Shown in pieces: positions 15,908 to 24,298 of a stretch of DNA of 52,765 nucleotides. The position numbers and the translations under genes were made by a program. This stretch comes from Opitutaceae bacterium (lineage in GTDB: Bacteria > Verrucomicrobiota > Verrucomicrobiia > Opitutales > Opitutaceae). Below the pieces are notes generated by a model. It was not told the DNA's origin, did not search any database, and was given only the letters and a program-made list of their open reading frames with translations. Positions within the stretch are counted from its first letter, which is position 1; every line of letters starts with the position of its first letter. The DNA lies in the NCBI GenBank assembly GCA_028280945.1, contig JANQKV010000071.1:1-52765 (forward strand). Reading direction: 5' to 3'.

Positions 15908-17863
15908 TTAGGACTCGGCTGCAGGATCACCGTCGTTTTTGCGGGTGGGGTGCAGGTGGTAACCACCGGGGCCTTCCAGGGCCCACATCCAAGCGCCGAA
16001 GAACGTGATGATGAGGCCCACGATGGCTCCCATCATGATGTGGTTGCAGAAGAAGAGTGCACCAAAGAGCATGCCGCACGCGGTGATGATGGGGAACCAG
16101 GAATTGCTCGGCATGTGCACTCCGCCATGGGCTTCGTCTTCGGCCGCTTGTTTGGCATTCTCCGCCGCAATCTCTTCCTTGTGGTGCTTCTCATACCAGT
16201 AGGCGTCGCGGGCGTGGACGTGCGGCGTCACGTCGAAGTTGTGTGCCGGGGGCGGGTTTGGCAGGGACCATTCCAGCGTGCGGCCATCCCACGGATCCTT
16301 CTTCACCTTCTCACCCTTGTAGTAGGTGTAGATCATCACCACAAAGTAGAGCGCGATGCCGATACCGAGCACAAACGCGCCGATCGTGGCGATCATGTTG
16401 GGGGTGTTCCAGCCCATGTTGCCATCGTAGGTGAAGGTGCGGCGAGGCATGCCATTCAGTCCCAAGAAGTGCATCGGGAAAAAGGTCACGTTGAAGCCGA
16501 TGAAGATCACCCAGAACGAAAGTTTGCCCCAGTATTCGGAGACCTTCCGGCCAAACATCAGGGGGAACCAGTAGTGGATGCCGGCCAGCAGCGCGAAGAT
16601 CGATCCGCCGATCAGCACGTAGTGGAAGTGGGCCACCACAAAATAGCTGTCCTGCTGCTGGGCGTCGGCCGGTGCGGCCGAGTGCATGATGCCGGAGAAG
16701 CCGCCCATCATGAACATCCACACAAATCCGAGGGCGAACATCATTGGTGTGCGCATCATGAGATGGCCCTGCCAAAGGGTGCCAATCCAGTTGAAAATCT
16801 TAACCCCGGTCGGGACCGCGATCGCCATGGTCGCAAGGGTGAAGGCAGCCGTGGCTACAGTGCCCATGCCGGTGGTGAACATGTGGTGCGACCATACCCC
16901 AAATCCGAGCAAACCGATCACCGCCCCCGAGAAGACCACGATCGGATAACCAAAGAGCGGCTTGCGCGAGAAGGTGGGCAGGATCTCTGAGATGATGCCC
17001 ATGGCGGGGAGGATGAGAATGTAGACTTCGGGATGCCCGAACACCCAGAACAAGTGCTGCCAGAGAATCGGCAGGCCACCGCCCGACACTTCGAAGAAGT
17101 AGGTGCCGAAGTTTCGATCCATCATGACCTCGACCAGGGCGATGGTGATGGCAGGGAAGGCGAGGATGATCAGGAACGCGGTGAACAGGGTCATCCACGT
17201 GAACACCGGCAGGCGCATCATGGTCATGCCGGGAGCCCGCATGTTGATGATCGTAACGATGAAGTTCAATGACCCCACCACGGAAGAGACACCCAGAATC
17301 TGGAGCCCCATGATCCACATGTCCGTCGACATATCTCCGGCAAACTCACTGGAGTAGGCTTGAGCGGTGAGGGGAGCGTATCCGAACCAACCGACATCCG
17401 GCAGGCCTGATTTTACGAAAAACCCAAGGTTGAGGATGATTGCCCCGGCCATAAAGACCCAGAAGGCAAATCCATTGAGTCGGGGGAAGGCCACGTCGCG
17501 CGCCCCGATTTGGAGCGGCATGATGTAGTTGAAGAACGCGGCCGAGAGCGGCATGACGGCGAGGAAGATCATCGTCGTTGCATGCATCGTGAACATCTCG
17601 TTGTAGGTCTGGGCCGAGATGAAGTTGTTGTTGGGCACCGCCAGCTGCAGGCGGATCATCAGCGCCTCGACGCCGCCGACGAGGAAGAAGAACAACGAGC
17701 TCACGCCGTAGAGAAAACCGATGCGCTTGTGGTCGACGGTGGTCAGCCAGCTGACCAGGCCGGTCTTGTGGTCGGGACGCGTAAACAGCCAGGACCGCTT
17801 GGCCTCCTGAGTCGTTTCCTCCTCGTGGCCGATGAATTCGTTTTTGGTGAGAGACTGGTCCAT
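15908..17863 (-). CDS. coxA: Cytochrome c oxidase subunit I
   Basis: The catalytic heme-copper subunit, 651 residues, in the inner membrane. It reduces O2 and pumps protons. Visible hallmarks: TTVDHKRIG near the N-terminus, the low-spin heme His in MHATTMIF, the A1-type GHPEVYILILPAMG motif with the cross-linked His-Tyr and the D-channel Glu, the CuB histidines in SHHMFTTGM, and HFHYVL with the heme ligands. GHPEV makes it a type A1 oxidase. A C-terminal extension of about 110 residues carries two further spans, as in caa3 enzymes. It starts 8 bases after coxB ends, with no Shine-Dalgarno. Confidence 0.98.
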   Translation of the reverse strand: MDQSLTKNEFIGHEEETTQEAKRSWLFTRPDHKTGLVSWLTTVDHKRIGFLYGVSSLFFFLVGGVEALMIRLQLAVPNNNFISAQTYNEMFTMHATTMIFLAVMPLSAAFFNYIMPLQIGARDVAFPRLNGFAFWVFMAGAIILNLGFFVKSGLPDVGWFGYAPLTAQAYSSEFAGDMSTDMWIMGLQILGVSSVVGSLNFIVTIINMRAPGMTMMRLPVFTWMTLFTAFLIILAFPAITIALVEVMMDRNFGTYFFEVSGGGLPILWQHLFWVFGHPEVYILILPAMGIISEILPTFSRKPLFGYPIVVFSGAVIGLLGFGVWSHHMFTTGMGTVATAAFTLATMAIAVPTGVKIFNWIGTLWQGHLMMRTPMMFALGFVWMFMMGGFSGIMHSAAPADAQQQDSYFVVAHFHYVLIGGSIFALLAGIHYWFPLMFGRKVSEYWGKLSFWVIFIGFNVTFFPMHFLGLNGMPRRTFTYDGNMGWNTPNMIATIGAFVLGIGIALYFVVMIYTYYKGEKVKKDPWDGRTLEWSLPNPPPAHNFDVTPHVHARDAYWYEKHHKEEIAAENAKQAAEDEAHGGVHMPSNSWFPIITACGMLFGALFFCNHIMMGAIVGLIITFFGAWMWALEGPGGYHLHPTRKNDGDPAAES

Positions 17864-17870
17864 GGGAGTA

Positions 17871-19175
17871 TTACTTCAGGCTGTGTAGATAGGCGACGAG
17901 AGCGTGGCCCTCTTCCGGTGTGATCTCGATGTCGACGGTTTCTTCGTCTTTTTCCGCATCATAGATCCGGTAACCGGGCATCACGACCATGCCCTTGGGC
18001 ACCACTTTGCGGCTGTGAGCCATGAAGTTGCCGGGTTTCACATTCTCCGGCTCCGTGATCCAGCGATAAAGGTTCTCGGGCGTGTTCTCGAGCAGGCCGG
18101 CGGCGATGGTGGTGCGGGAACCGATTTTGGTGAGATCGGGGCCGATCATGCCCATGCCGTCGTGGCCGCGCACGACGTGACAACCGGCACAGCGGTTTTC
18201 GGAAAAGTATCGACGGCCTGCGGCGATCAACGCCGCATCTTCCTCGCCGAGAGCGGGAATTTCTTGGATGGCGCGCCAATTGCCGAGCGGATCGGCGTCA
18301 AACTCCTCCGTCCATCCTTTTTGATTTACACGGAATGTCGGGTAGTCGCCGGTGGCGTTGGCGATTTGGGCATCAGCGGCGACCTCAAGTGTCCGAGCTT
18401 CCGCTTTTTGGTTTTCCAGCCAGGTGTTAAATTCCTCCTCGGCGAGAGCGATTACGCGGAAGCGCATCACCGCATGGGACTCACCACAGTATTCCGCGCA
18501 CTGGCCCCAGAAGTAACCGGGCTCGTCAGCCTGCATCCAGAGGTGGTTGCCGCGGTTGGGGATCATGTCGACTTTGCCCGCAAGTTTCGGCACCCAGAAT
18601 GAGTGGATCACGTCGACGGTGCGCAGGTTCACGCGCACGGGACGTCCGGCCGGAATGACGAGCTCATTGGCCGTCACCAAGGGCGCTTCGCCCATCGGTC
18701 CCTCTACCAACTCCGTGGGATACTCGAATTTGAACCACCACTGGTATCCGGTGGCGTTTACCTCGTAAGCGATGTCCTGCAGTTCCTCGGGGACATCATA
18801 GGTATACCAAATGGCCTTCAGCGTCGGGACAGCAATGATGACCAACGCAAAAATGGAAGCGCCGATAAGGCTCAGTTCCACGATGGGATTGCCGTGGCTT
18901 TGCTCGGGTGGTTCGGCGTGCTCGTCTTCCGAGGAGCGGGCTTTGAACTTAAAGGTCGCATAAGCCAAAACTGCTCCGACAAGCACGAAGATCACCATGG
19001 TAACCCAGAGCGTGACGTAGAATACATCGAGTTGCTCCTTGGCTACGGGGCCTTCGGTTTCAAAGGTCGACTGAGGCCCGCTCAGCCAGCCTCCATTAAT
19101 AAGAGGAATAAGGACGATCAGCAGCAGTCGCCATAGGCGGGCTGGTAGCTTTTCGGTAGGATCGGAGGAACGCAT
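17871..19175 (-). CDS. coxB: Cytochrome c oxidase subunit II with cytochrome c domain (caa3 type)
   Basis: A 434-residue electron-entry subunit. An N-terminal hydrophobic segment and a span at about 53-75 are followed by the periplasmic cupredoxin domain. The CuA ligands are visible: His in DVIHSFWVPK, then Cys, Glu, Cys, His and Met in GQCAEYCGESHAVMRF. A C-terminal class I cytochrome c domain carries CAGCH (residue about 338), so electrons probably enter directly from a cytochrome c or other donor. No lipobox cysteine is seen at the signal peptide (LINGGWLSG), unlike many caa3 subunits II. It is the first gene of coxB-coxA-coxC-coxD. Confidence 0.97.
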   Translation of the reverse strand: MRSSDPTEKLPARLWRLLLIVLIPLINGGWLSGPQSTFETEGPVAKEQLDVFYVTLWVTMVIFVLVGAVLAYATFKFKARSSEDEHAEPPEQSHGNPIVELSLIGASIFALVIIAVPTLKAIWYTYDVPEELQDIAYEVNATGYQWWFKFEYPTELVEGPMGEAPLVTANELVIPAGRPVRVNLRTVDVIHSFWVPKLAGKVDMIPNRGNHLWMQADEPGYFWGQCAEYCGESHAVMRFRVIALAEEEFNTWLENQKAEARTLEVAADAQIANATGDYPTFRVNQKGWTEEFDADPLGNWRAIQEIPALGEEDAALIAAGRRYFSENRCAGCHVVRGHDGMGMIGPDLTKIGSRTTIAAGLLENTPENLYRWITEPENVKPGNFMAHSRKVVPKGMVVMPGYRIYDAEKDEETVDIEITPEEGHALVAYLHSLK

Positions 19176-19372
19176 TTTGACGGAATTTGCCCCGCGGAAG
19201 GAGGCACGAGGAATGCGTCAGAGTCCCGACTACAAGAGGTATTTCAAGTCATTATCTGTGAAAGTCTGATACTTCTTGGTCCCCCTTATCACTGATGAAA
19301 GAGCTAAACATAGCTGCACATTTCCCACAAAAACGCTGGCGGATCGGGCACCAATGAATTCGGTGTCATGTT

Positions 19373-19828
19373 ATGAATCGCATACGATCCATTTTTCTCA
19401 CTTTCGTCGGAGTTGCCCTGCTGGGGACCAGCACTCTCGCCGCTAAGACCGTGGTGGTGGAGGGCAACGACCAGATGAAGTTCTCCGTCAATAAGATCGA
19501 AGCCGTTGCTGGTTCCGAACTCACCATCGTGCTGAAGAATGTCGGCAAGATGCCCAAGGCGGCGATGGGCCACAATCTCGTGGTGCTCCACAAGGACGTC
19601 GACGCCCAGGCCTTTGCTCAGGCTGCAGCAGCGTCTCCGACGACCGAATACATTCCACCCGCCATGAAGGATCAGGTTCTGGCCACCACAAAACTGCTGG
19701 GTCCGGGAGAAGAAGACAGCATCACCTTTACCGTTCCGGACGAACCGGGTGAATACGTCTACCTCTGCTCCTTTCCGGCCCACTATATCGTGGGCATGAA
19801 GGGCGTGATTGTGGTCACAGCTGAATAA
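19373..19828 (+). CDS. Secreted blue-copper protein (azurin/auracyanin-like)
   Basis: A 151-residue periplasmic type 1 copper protein with a signal peptide (SIFLTFVGVALLGTSTLA). Copper ligands: His in MGHNLVVLHK, then Cys, His and Met in CSFPAHYIVGMKG. The His-to-Met spacing of five matches auracyanins rather than classical azurins, where it is four. It probably carries electrons in the periplasm. It lies between the oxidase operon and the heme A operon, making it a candidate electron donor to the caa3 oxidase or another reductase; that link is inferred from position. It is closed by a strong terminator. Confidence 0.9.
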   Translation: MNRIRSIFLTFVGVALLGTSTLAAKTVVVEGNDQMKFSVNKIEAVAGSELTIVLKNVGKMPKAAMGHNLVVLHKDVDAQAFAQAAAASPTTEYIPPAMKDQVLATTKLLGPGEEDSITFTVPDEPGEYVYLCSFPAHYIVGMKGVIVVTAE

Positions 19829-19879
19829 GGCCGGAGGCTATTTCCTCAAAACCGGACACCCAAACTGAATTTCGTCGAG

Positions 19880-19907
19880 CCGGTCCCCTCGCGGGGACCG
19901 GTTTTTT
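19880..19907 (+). terminator. Intrinsic terminator after the blue-copper gene
   Basis: CCGGTCCCC (19880-19888), loop TCGC, GGGGACCGG (19893-19901), then six T residues. It is a perfect 9-bp stem and a textbook rho-independent terminator. Confidence 0.93.
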
Positions 19908-19971
19908 GCTGCTGGAGTGCAATACCACGGGCGGACCAAGAGGCGGCGCAAGGTGTGGTCGAGTCGCGACC

Positions 19972-20406
19972 TTACACTTTGCTAGGCCACCACTGATATA
20001 GGAAGAGGTAGACCAAGACGCCGGTGACGCTGACATAATACCAGATTGGGAACGTCCACTTGGCCCACTTGCGGTGGCGCTCGTAGTCTCCTTGGATCGC
20101 CAACCAGAAGGTGCGGGGCACCAGGTAGGCAATGGACATCGCCAGGAGGATGTGGGAGATCAGCATCGTGTAATAGACGCTGCGGATGAAGCCTTCGCCG
20201 CCAAACGGGGTGTGCACGCCTTTCACCAGGATCTTGTGCGCCACATAGCCGACGAGAAAGAGGGCGGAGACTCCTCCGGCCGACAGCATCATCTTGCGAT
20301 GAGTGTCGCGATCACCGCGTTTGATGAAGATGAAACCAAAGGTCATCAGTACCGTGGCGACGGCATTGAGGCAGGCATTGAGGGCGGGGATGTCGTTGAC
20401 GCTCAT
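19972..20406 (-). CDS. DUF420 membrane protein
   Basis: A 144-residue protein with four probable spans. Family features are NDIPALNACLNAVATVLM, GFIFIKRGDRDTHRKMMLSA, SVYYTMLISHILLAMSIAYL and ERHRKWAKWTFPIWYYVSVTG. DUF420 proteins (Bacillus YozB/CtaM-like) are encoded with heme-copper oxidases, and CtaM is reported to be needed for some aa3-type oxidases. It is coupled to ctaB by an ATGA overlap, so a role in oxidase maturation is likely. The open frame extends to 20577, but the ATG at 20406 is the coupled and family-like start. Confidence 0.9.
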   Translation of the reverse strand: MSVNDIPALNACLNAVATVLMTFGFIFIKRGDRDTHRKMMLSAGGVSALFLVGYVAHKILVKGVHTPFGGEGFIRSVYYTMLISHILLAMSIAYLVPRTFWLAIQGDYERHRKWAKWTFPIWYYVSVTGVLVYLFLYQWWPSKV

Positions 20407-21308
20407 AACAGGAACAGACGGTCGACGACCAGCAGCCCCAATTGGAGTGGTAGCCAGGTGATCGACGCTAAAAACAGTTTTTTCGCCGCGAGGTCGCGGG
20501 TCTCCTCGTGCAGAAATTTGATGGCTCTCCCGATGAACCACAGTCCCAGGACGGCAGTTCCCGCCAAGTATATCCATGTCGCATCGCCCACAAATGTCGG
20601 CACCGCAGTCACGATGATCAGGGCAAACGTATTGATCAGCGACCAGCGCGCCACCGACTTTCCGGACCGGTCCCGCACCGGCAGCATGGGAAAGTGCACG
20701 GCGTCATAGTCTTCCCGGTAAATCCAGGCGATCGCCATGAAGTGAGGGATTTGCCAGAAGAACAAGACACCGAACAACACCCAGCCAAGCGTTTCGATCC
20801 CGCCATGGGCGGCGGCAAACCCGATCATGGGCGGAAACGCTCCCGCGATCGCGCCGATTTCCGTGCTCCAACGCGACGTGCGCTTGGCCGGGGTATACCA
20901 GGCCAGATAGCAGATGACCGTGGCCAACGCAAAGGTCGCCGCCAGCGCGCTCGCCCAAATGAAGAGCACCACGCAACCGCTGAAACTGAGCCCCCAGCCG
21001 AGTACAAAAGCGGCCCCGTCGGGTATTTTACCCGAAGGGATGGGTCGATCCGCCGTCCGATGCATCTTGGCGTCGGTGTCGCGCTCCATCCATTGGTTCA
21101 ACGCCGCCACCCCGCCGGCACAGGCGGAGATTGCAGCCATGGTAAGCAGAAAATGTCCCCATTCCCATGGCGCATCGACCACAAGGTAGCCGACCATCGC
21201 GGTGATGACCGACAGCATGCTGAGCCTGGGCTTGGTCAGCTCCAGATAGTCGGAAAAACCCGCCTTGGGTGTTGATGCGGCGGGCTCGCTGATTTCGGCG
21301 GCACTCAT
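20403..21308 (-). CDS. ctaB: Protoheme IX farnesyltransferase (heme O synthase)
   Basis: A UbiA-superfamily prenyltransferase of about 301 residues that adds a farnesyl group to heme B in the inner membrane. Motifs: YLELTKPRLSMLSVITAMVGY, the Asp-rich site NQWMERDTDAKMHRTADRP, and the second site around YTPAKRTSRWSTEIGAIAGA; also FFWQIPHFMAIAWIYREDY. The ATG at 21308 overlaps the ctaA stop (ATGA) and gives a normal length; the frame open to 21626 is not used. The operon is ctaA-ctaB-DUF420. Confidence 0.97.
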   Translation of the reverse strand: MSAAEISEPAASTPKAGFSDYLELTKPRLSMLSVITAMVGYLVVDAPWEWGHFLLTMAAISACAGGVAALNQWMERDTDAKMHRTADRPIPSGKIPDGAAFVLGWGLSFSGCVVLFIWASALAATFALATVICYLAWYTPAKRTSRWSTEIGAIAGAFPPMIGFAAAHGGIETLGWVLFGVLFFWQIPHFMAIAWIYREDYDAVHFPMLPVRDRSGKSVARWSLINTFALIIVTAVPTFVGDATWIYLAGTAVLGLWFIGRAIKFLHEETRDLAAKKLFLASITWLPLQLGLLVVDRLFLL

Positions 21309-22300
21309 GTTGCCGGGGAGGGAGTCGCCAACGGCGCGGTGCGCCGGCCATGGATCCACATCGTGATCCCAAAGGTTGTCGCCAGCAGAAGGGCGCCCAG
21401 TAGCACGTGGCCTGTCGTCACGTAGGGATTGCGCATCGTCCAAATCGAGGCGGCCCCGAGCGCGATTTGGCCGACGAGCATGGCCACCATCCAAGCAGCA
21501 GCCTTGCGCAGACCCTCCCCGGCAGCGGGTGCTTTCCAGAGCCGGACGGCAAACCAGACCAACGCCACCGTAAGCACGATTGCCATTACCCGGTGGGCGA
21601 AATGGATGCCCACGCGAAAATTCCACAGCTCTGGCAGCAAGTCACCGTCGGCGGTGCTCATGGGGAAATAAGGAATCGCGATGCCCGCATAGCTGTGCCG
21701 CATCACCGCAGCCACCCCGAGTTGCAACAGGAGCAGGCCGCAGCACCAACGACCGATTTTAAGCAGGGAGGCGTCGAACGACATGTCCTGCCGATTGATC
21801 CACGAACGAGCCAGGCCCAAAGCCAGGGCCAGCAGGACACAAAGGTAGATCTGGGCGAGGCAGGCGTGCAGCATGGCGAAGAGCCGGCCCATGCTGGTGT
21901 TGACCATTTCGACGTGGAGGTGATCAAGCAGAACGCGGAGGCCTCCAACGAACGCCTGGAAAAAAACGAGAAACACAGCGAAGGCCGCCACCTGGCGCAG
22001 CCATTTCCGCCCCTCATATTTATGGACTGCATACCACATGCCGAGGGTGATGAAACTCATCATCGCCGCGCTCAGACGATGGGAGTGTTCCGCAAACATC
22101 ATCATGTCGGTCAACCAGCCCTCGGGATTGAGCGACCCGTTGGAAAGCGGCCAGTCCAGGAAAATCATCCCGGCTCCAATGCTGGTGGTGAAGGCCCCCA
22201 ACATGACCAGAATGAAAACCCATATGCCGCCGATGGCGGTGCCCCAGGCAAGCCGGGGCTGATAGGCAGAGCTGCGTTGGTCGGTGTTGATGAGCGGCAT
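21305..22300 (-). CDS. ctaA: Heme A synthase
   Basis: A 331-residue polytopic membrane enzyme (COX15/CtaA) that oxidises heme O to heme A. It has about eight spans in two four-helix halves. Conserved His residues lie in FAEHSHRLSAAMM (first half), LDHLHVEMVNTSMGRLFAMLHA, and HFAHRVMAIVLTVAL and TTGHVLLGALLLATTF (second half). It heads the ctaA-ctaB-DUF420 operon and is divergent from the SCO gene, with a perfect inverted repeat between them. Confidence 0.95.
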   Translation of the reverse strand: MPLINTDQRSSAYQPRLAWGTAIGGIWVFILVMLGAFTTSIGAGMIFLDWPLSNGSLNPEGWLTDMMMFAEHSHRLSAAMMSFITLGMWYAVHKYEGRKWLRQVAAFAVFLVFFQAFVGGLRVLLDHLHVEMVNTSMGRLFAMLHACLAQIYLCVLLALALGLARSWINRQDMSFDASLLKIGRWCCGLLLLQLGVAAVMRHSYAGIAIPYFPMSTADGDLLPELWNFRVGIHFAHRVMAIVLTVALVWFAVRLWKAPAAGEGLRKAAAWMVAMLVGQIALGAASIWTMRNPYVTTGHVLLGALLLATTFGITMWIHGRRTAPLATPSPAT

Positions 22301-22324
22301 GCGCGGACTTTGGGCGAATCAGAG

Positions 22325-22349
22325 ACTTCCGTCCACGGGCGACGGAAGT
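22325..22349. promoter_or_regulatory. Inverted repeat between ctaA and the SCO gene
   Basis: ACTTCCGTC (22325-22333) and GACGGAAGT (22341-22349) form a perfect 9-bp inverted repeat with a 7-base spacer. It lies 25 bases upstream of the ctaA start and about 100 bases upstream of the SCO start. It could be an operator for a dimeric regulator acting on both genes, or a leader hairpin of the ctaA mRNA. Confidence 0.45.
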
Positions 22350-22450
22350 AAGTAGGCGGTCAGCAGATGACCATTAGTTGAAGTGGAACCTGCGACCCTA
22401 CAGGTGCCATTGGTTTTGACAATTCTTGTGTGAAGCAGATCGGTGATTCC

Positions 22451-23356
22451 ATGTCCGCGGGCCTTTTCATCAGGATCTTCACGCTGTGCGCCACCGTGTT
22501 GGTGGCCGCGGGATGCAGTCGTTCCGGCGAAAACGCCGCCGCAAAGGACACCGGCCAACTCGATCCGCCGGGACGCCCGTTGACCGGGCAGATCATCAAG
22601 GTTGATGAGGACCGTGGCACCTTGTTGGTCGACCACGACCCCATTCCGGACTACATGCCGCAGATGGTCATGGAGTTTCAGGTGAGTGCCGCCGACCTTG
22701 CCAACGCAGTCGAAGGCCAACGCATCCGCGCGCGCCTCATCGAGAAAGGCGAGGGGGTGTTTCAACTCGCCCACATCTGGCCGGACGATTCGGCTTCGGG
22801 TGCCCACATCAGCGCCTCCGCCCGCGCCCTGCGGCAGGACACCACCATTCGCGGCAACCAAGCCTACCGGGCCGTCGGTGAGAATCTGCCGAGCTTCGCG
22901 CTCTACGACCAGACCGGCGAGGTGGTCGACATTGCCCGGTTTCGCGGCAAAAACATCCTCATCAATTTTATCTACACCCGGTGCCCGATCGCGACGATGT
23001 GCCCCGCGGCGATCACGCTGATGGAGTCGGTTCAGGACCGTGTGCGCCAGGCAGGTCGGGCCGACGAATTGGAGCTGATCTCCATTACCTTCGACCCGGA
23101 ATATGATACCCCCGGCGTCCTGCGAGCCTACGCGGAAGCCCGCGCCATCGACCTGTCAAACTACAGCTTCATGACCGGCCCTGAAACCGCGATCAAAGAC
23201 CTGCTGCGCCAGTTTGGGGTCATCGCGGAAGTCGAGGGTCCGTTGATTCAGCATACGCTCGCCACGCTTTTGATCGATGAAGAGGGTCGCATTATCGACC
23301 GCGCCGATGGCAGCCAGTGGGACCCGGATCAATTTGTCCGCAAAATCCTTCGATGA
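22451..23356 (+). CDS. CusF-like/SCO fusion lipoprotein (copper chaperone)
   Basis: About 301 residues. A lipoprotein signal with lipobox VAAGC anchors it to the membrane. Residues about 40-110 form a CusF-like copper-binding domain (GQIIKVDEDRGTLLVDHDPI, with MPQMVMEF corresponding to the MP-M-M-F motif). The C-terminal half is a SCO1/SenC thioredoxin-fold domain with metal-binding Cys residues in YTRCPIATMCPA (C-x5-C rather than the usual C-x3-C) and the conserved His in IQHTLATLLID. SCO proteins deliver copper to the CuA site of coxB. A GTG at 22430 is an alternative start. It is coupled to the next gene. Confidence 0.88.
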   Translation: MSAGLFIRIFTLCATVLVAAGCSRSGENAAAKDTGQLDPPGRPLTGQIIKVDEDRGTLLVDHDPIPDYMPQMVMEFQVSAADLANAVEGQRIRARLIEKGEGVFQLAHIWPDDSASGAHISASARALRQDTTIRGNQAYRAVGENLPSFALYDQTGEVVDIARFRGKNILINFIYTRCPIATMCPAAITLMESVQDRVRQAGRADELELISITFDPEYDTPGVLRAYAEARAIDLSNYSFMTGPETAIKDLLRQFGVIAEVEGPLIQHTLATLLIDEEGRIIDRADGSQWDPDQFVRKILR

Positions 23357-24285
23357 GTGACTCTGCAGCCACCTCCCCGGGCGCTCCGGCTCTGACGTCC
23401 GTCCAGCGTCGCCAGGTTGTCTGGCTGACCGTGGGGGCCTTGGTGCTTTATTTCGCGTTTCGGTGGATGCCGACCGGCACCAACTTGGCGCACGGAGATT
23501 TTCGTTTGGAAGGCGACAACGTGCTCGAGTTTTGCGACCCCGCTGCCCCGCAGTTCTTGCCGGTCACCACCGCACGATCACCGGTCGAGTTTTCGGTGTC
23601 TCCGGAATCCGTCCAACCGGAGCAGGAGGTTGATTTTACCTTCCGGCTCGCGACGTCCACCGGAAAGCCGATTGCACCTGTCGATCTGCTCATTTCGCAT
23701 ACGCGCAAACTGCATCTCATGTTGGTTGATCCGTCGCTGACCGATTATCAACACATCCACCCGATTCCCGGTGAGGTGCCCGGCGAATGGCATGTCAGCT
23801 TTGCCCCGAAATACGCCGGCACTTACCGGATTTTTGCGGATTTCATGCCGGCGGTGACCGCTCGCGGGCTGTATGCCAGTGTGGATGTCGACGTTCCAGG
23901 CACGCCCCAACCCCTCTACCACGAGCTTAGTCTCGTTCACCGCGATGGGCCCTACACGTTTGAGTTGAGCATGGATGACGGACGCGTGCGCGCACGGGAG
24001 TCGACGGACCTTACGCTTAAGATCCGCCACGACGATGATGCGGCCGTGAATCTTGGTGAAATCATGGGTTCGTTTGCCCACTTGGTGGCTTTTGACGAAA
24101 AACGTTCCGGTTTTGCTCACCTGCACCCACAGGAAACCGATCTCGAATCACCCCCCGATCTCTACGAGCCCGAGTTGCACTTCAATATCACCATTCCGAA
24201 CTCGGGGAGATACGTTATCTGGGCCCAATTGATATTGGGTGATAACGAACTCTTTATTCCATTTTGGTTCGACGTGGAGCCCTGA
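23353..24285 (+). CDS. Membrane-anchored protein with two His-rich repeats, possible metal-binding
   Basis: About 310 residues. One N-terminal span (RQVVWLTVGALVLYFAFRW) anchors a periplasmic beta-rich region. Two similar motifs stand out: LHLMLVDPSLTDYQHIHP (about residues 120-137) and AHLVAFDEKRSGFAHLHP (about 240-258), each with an H-L-x-x pattern followed by H-x-H-P. Each motif belongs to an immunoglobulin-like half, suggesting a duplicated metal-binding domain. Its ATG overlaps the SCO stop (ATGA), so copper handling for the oxidase is the best guess. No named family is recognised with confidence. Confidence 0.7.
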   Translation: MSDSAATSPGAPALTSVQRRQVVWLTVGALVLYFAFRWMPTGTNLAHGDFRLEGDNVLEFCDPAAPQFLPVTTARSPVEFSVSPESVQPEQEVDFTFRLATSTGKPIAPVDLLISHTRKLHLMLVDPSLTDYQHIHPIPGEVPGEWHVSFAPKYAGTYRIFADFMPAVTARGLYASVDVDVPGTPQPLYHELSLVHRDGPYTFELSMDDGRVRARESTDLTLKIRHDDDAAVNLGEIMGSFAHLVAFDEKRSGFAHLHPQETDLESPPDLYEPELHFNITIPNSGRYVIWAQLILGDNELFIPFWFDVEP

Positions 24286-24298
24286 GGCAGCTGGACCG

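Noticed and set aside
15950..16990. Plus-strand 346-codon open frame opposite coxA
   Set aside because: Antisense shadow of a certain subunit I gene; His/Arg/Glu-rich without family features.
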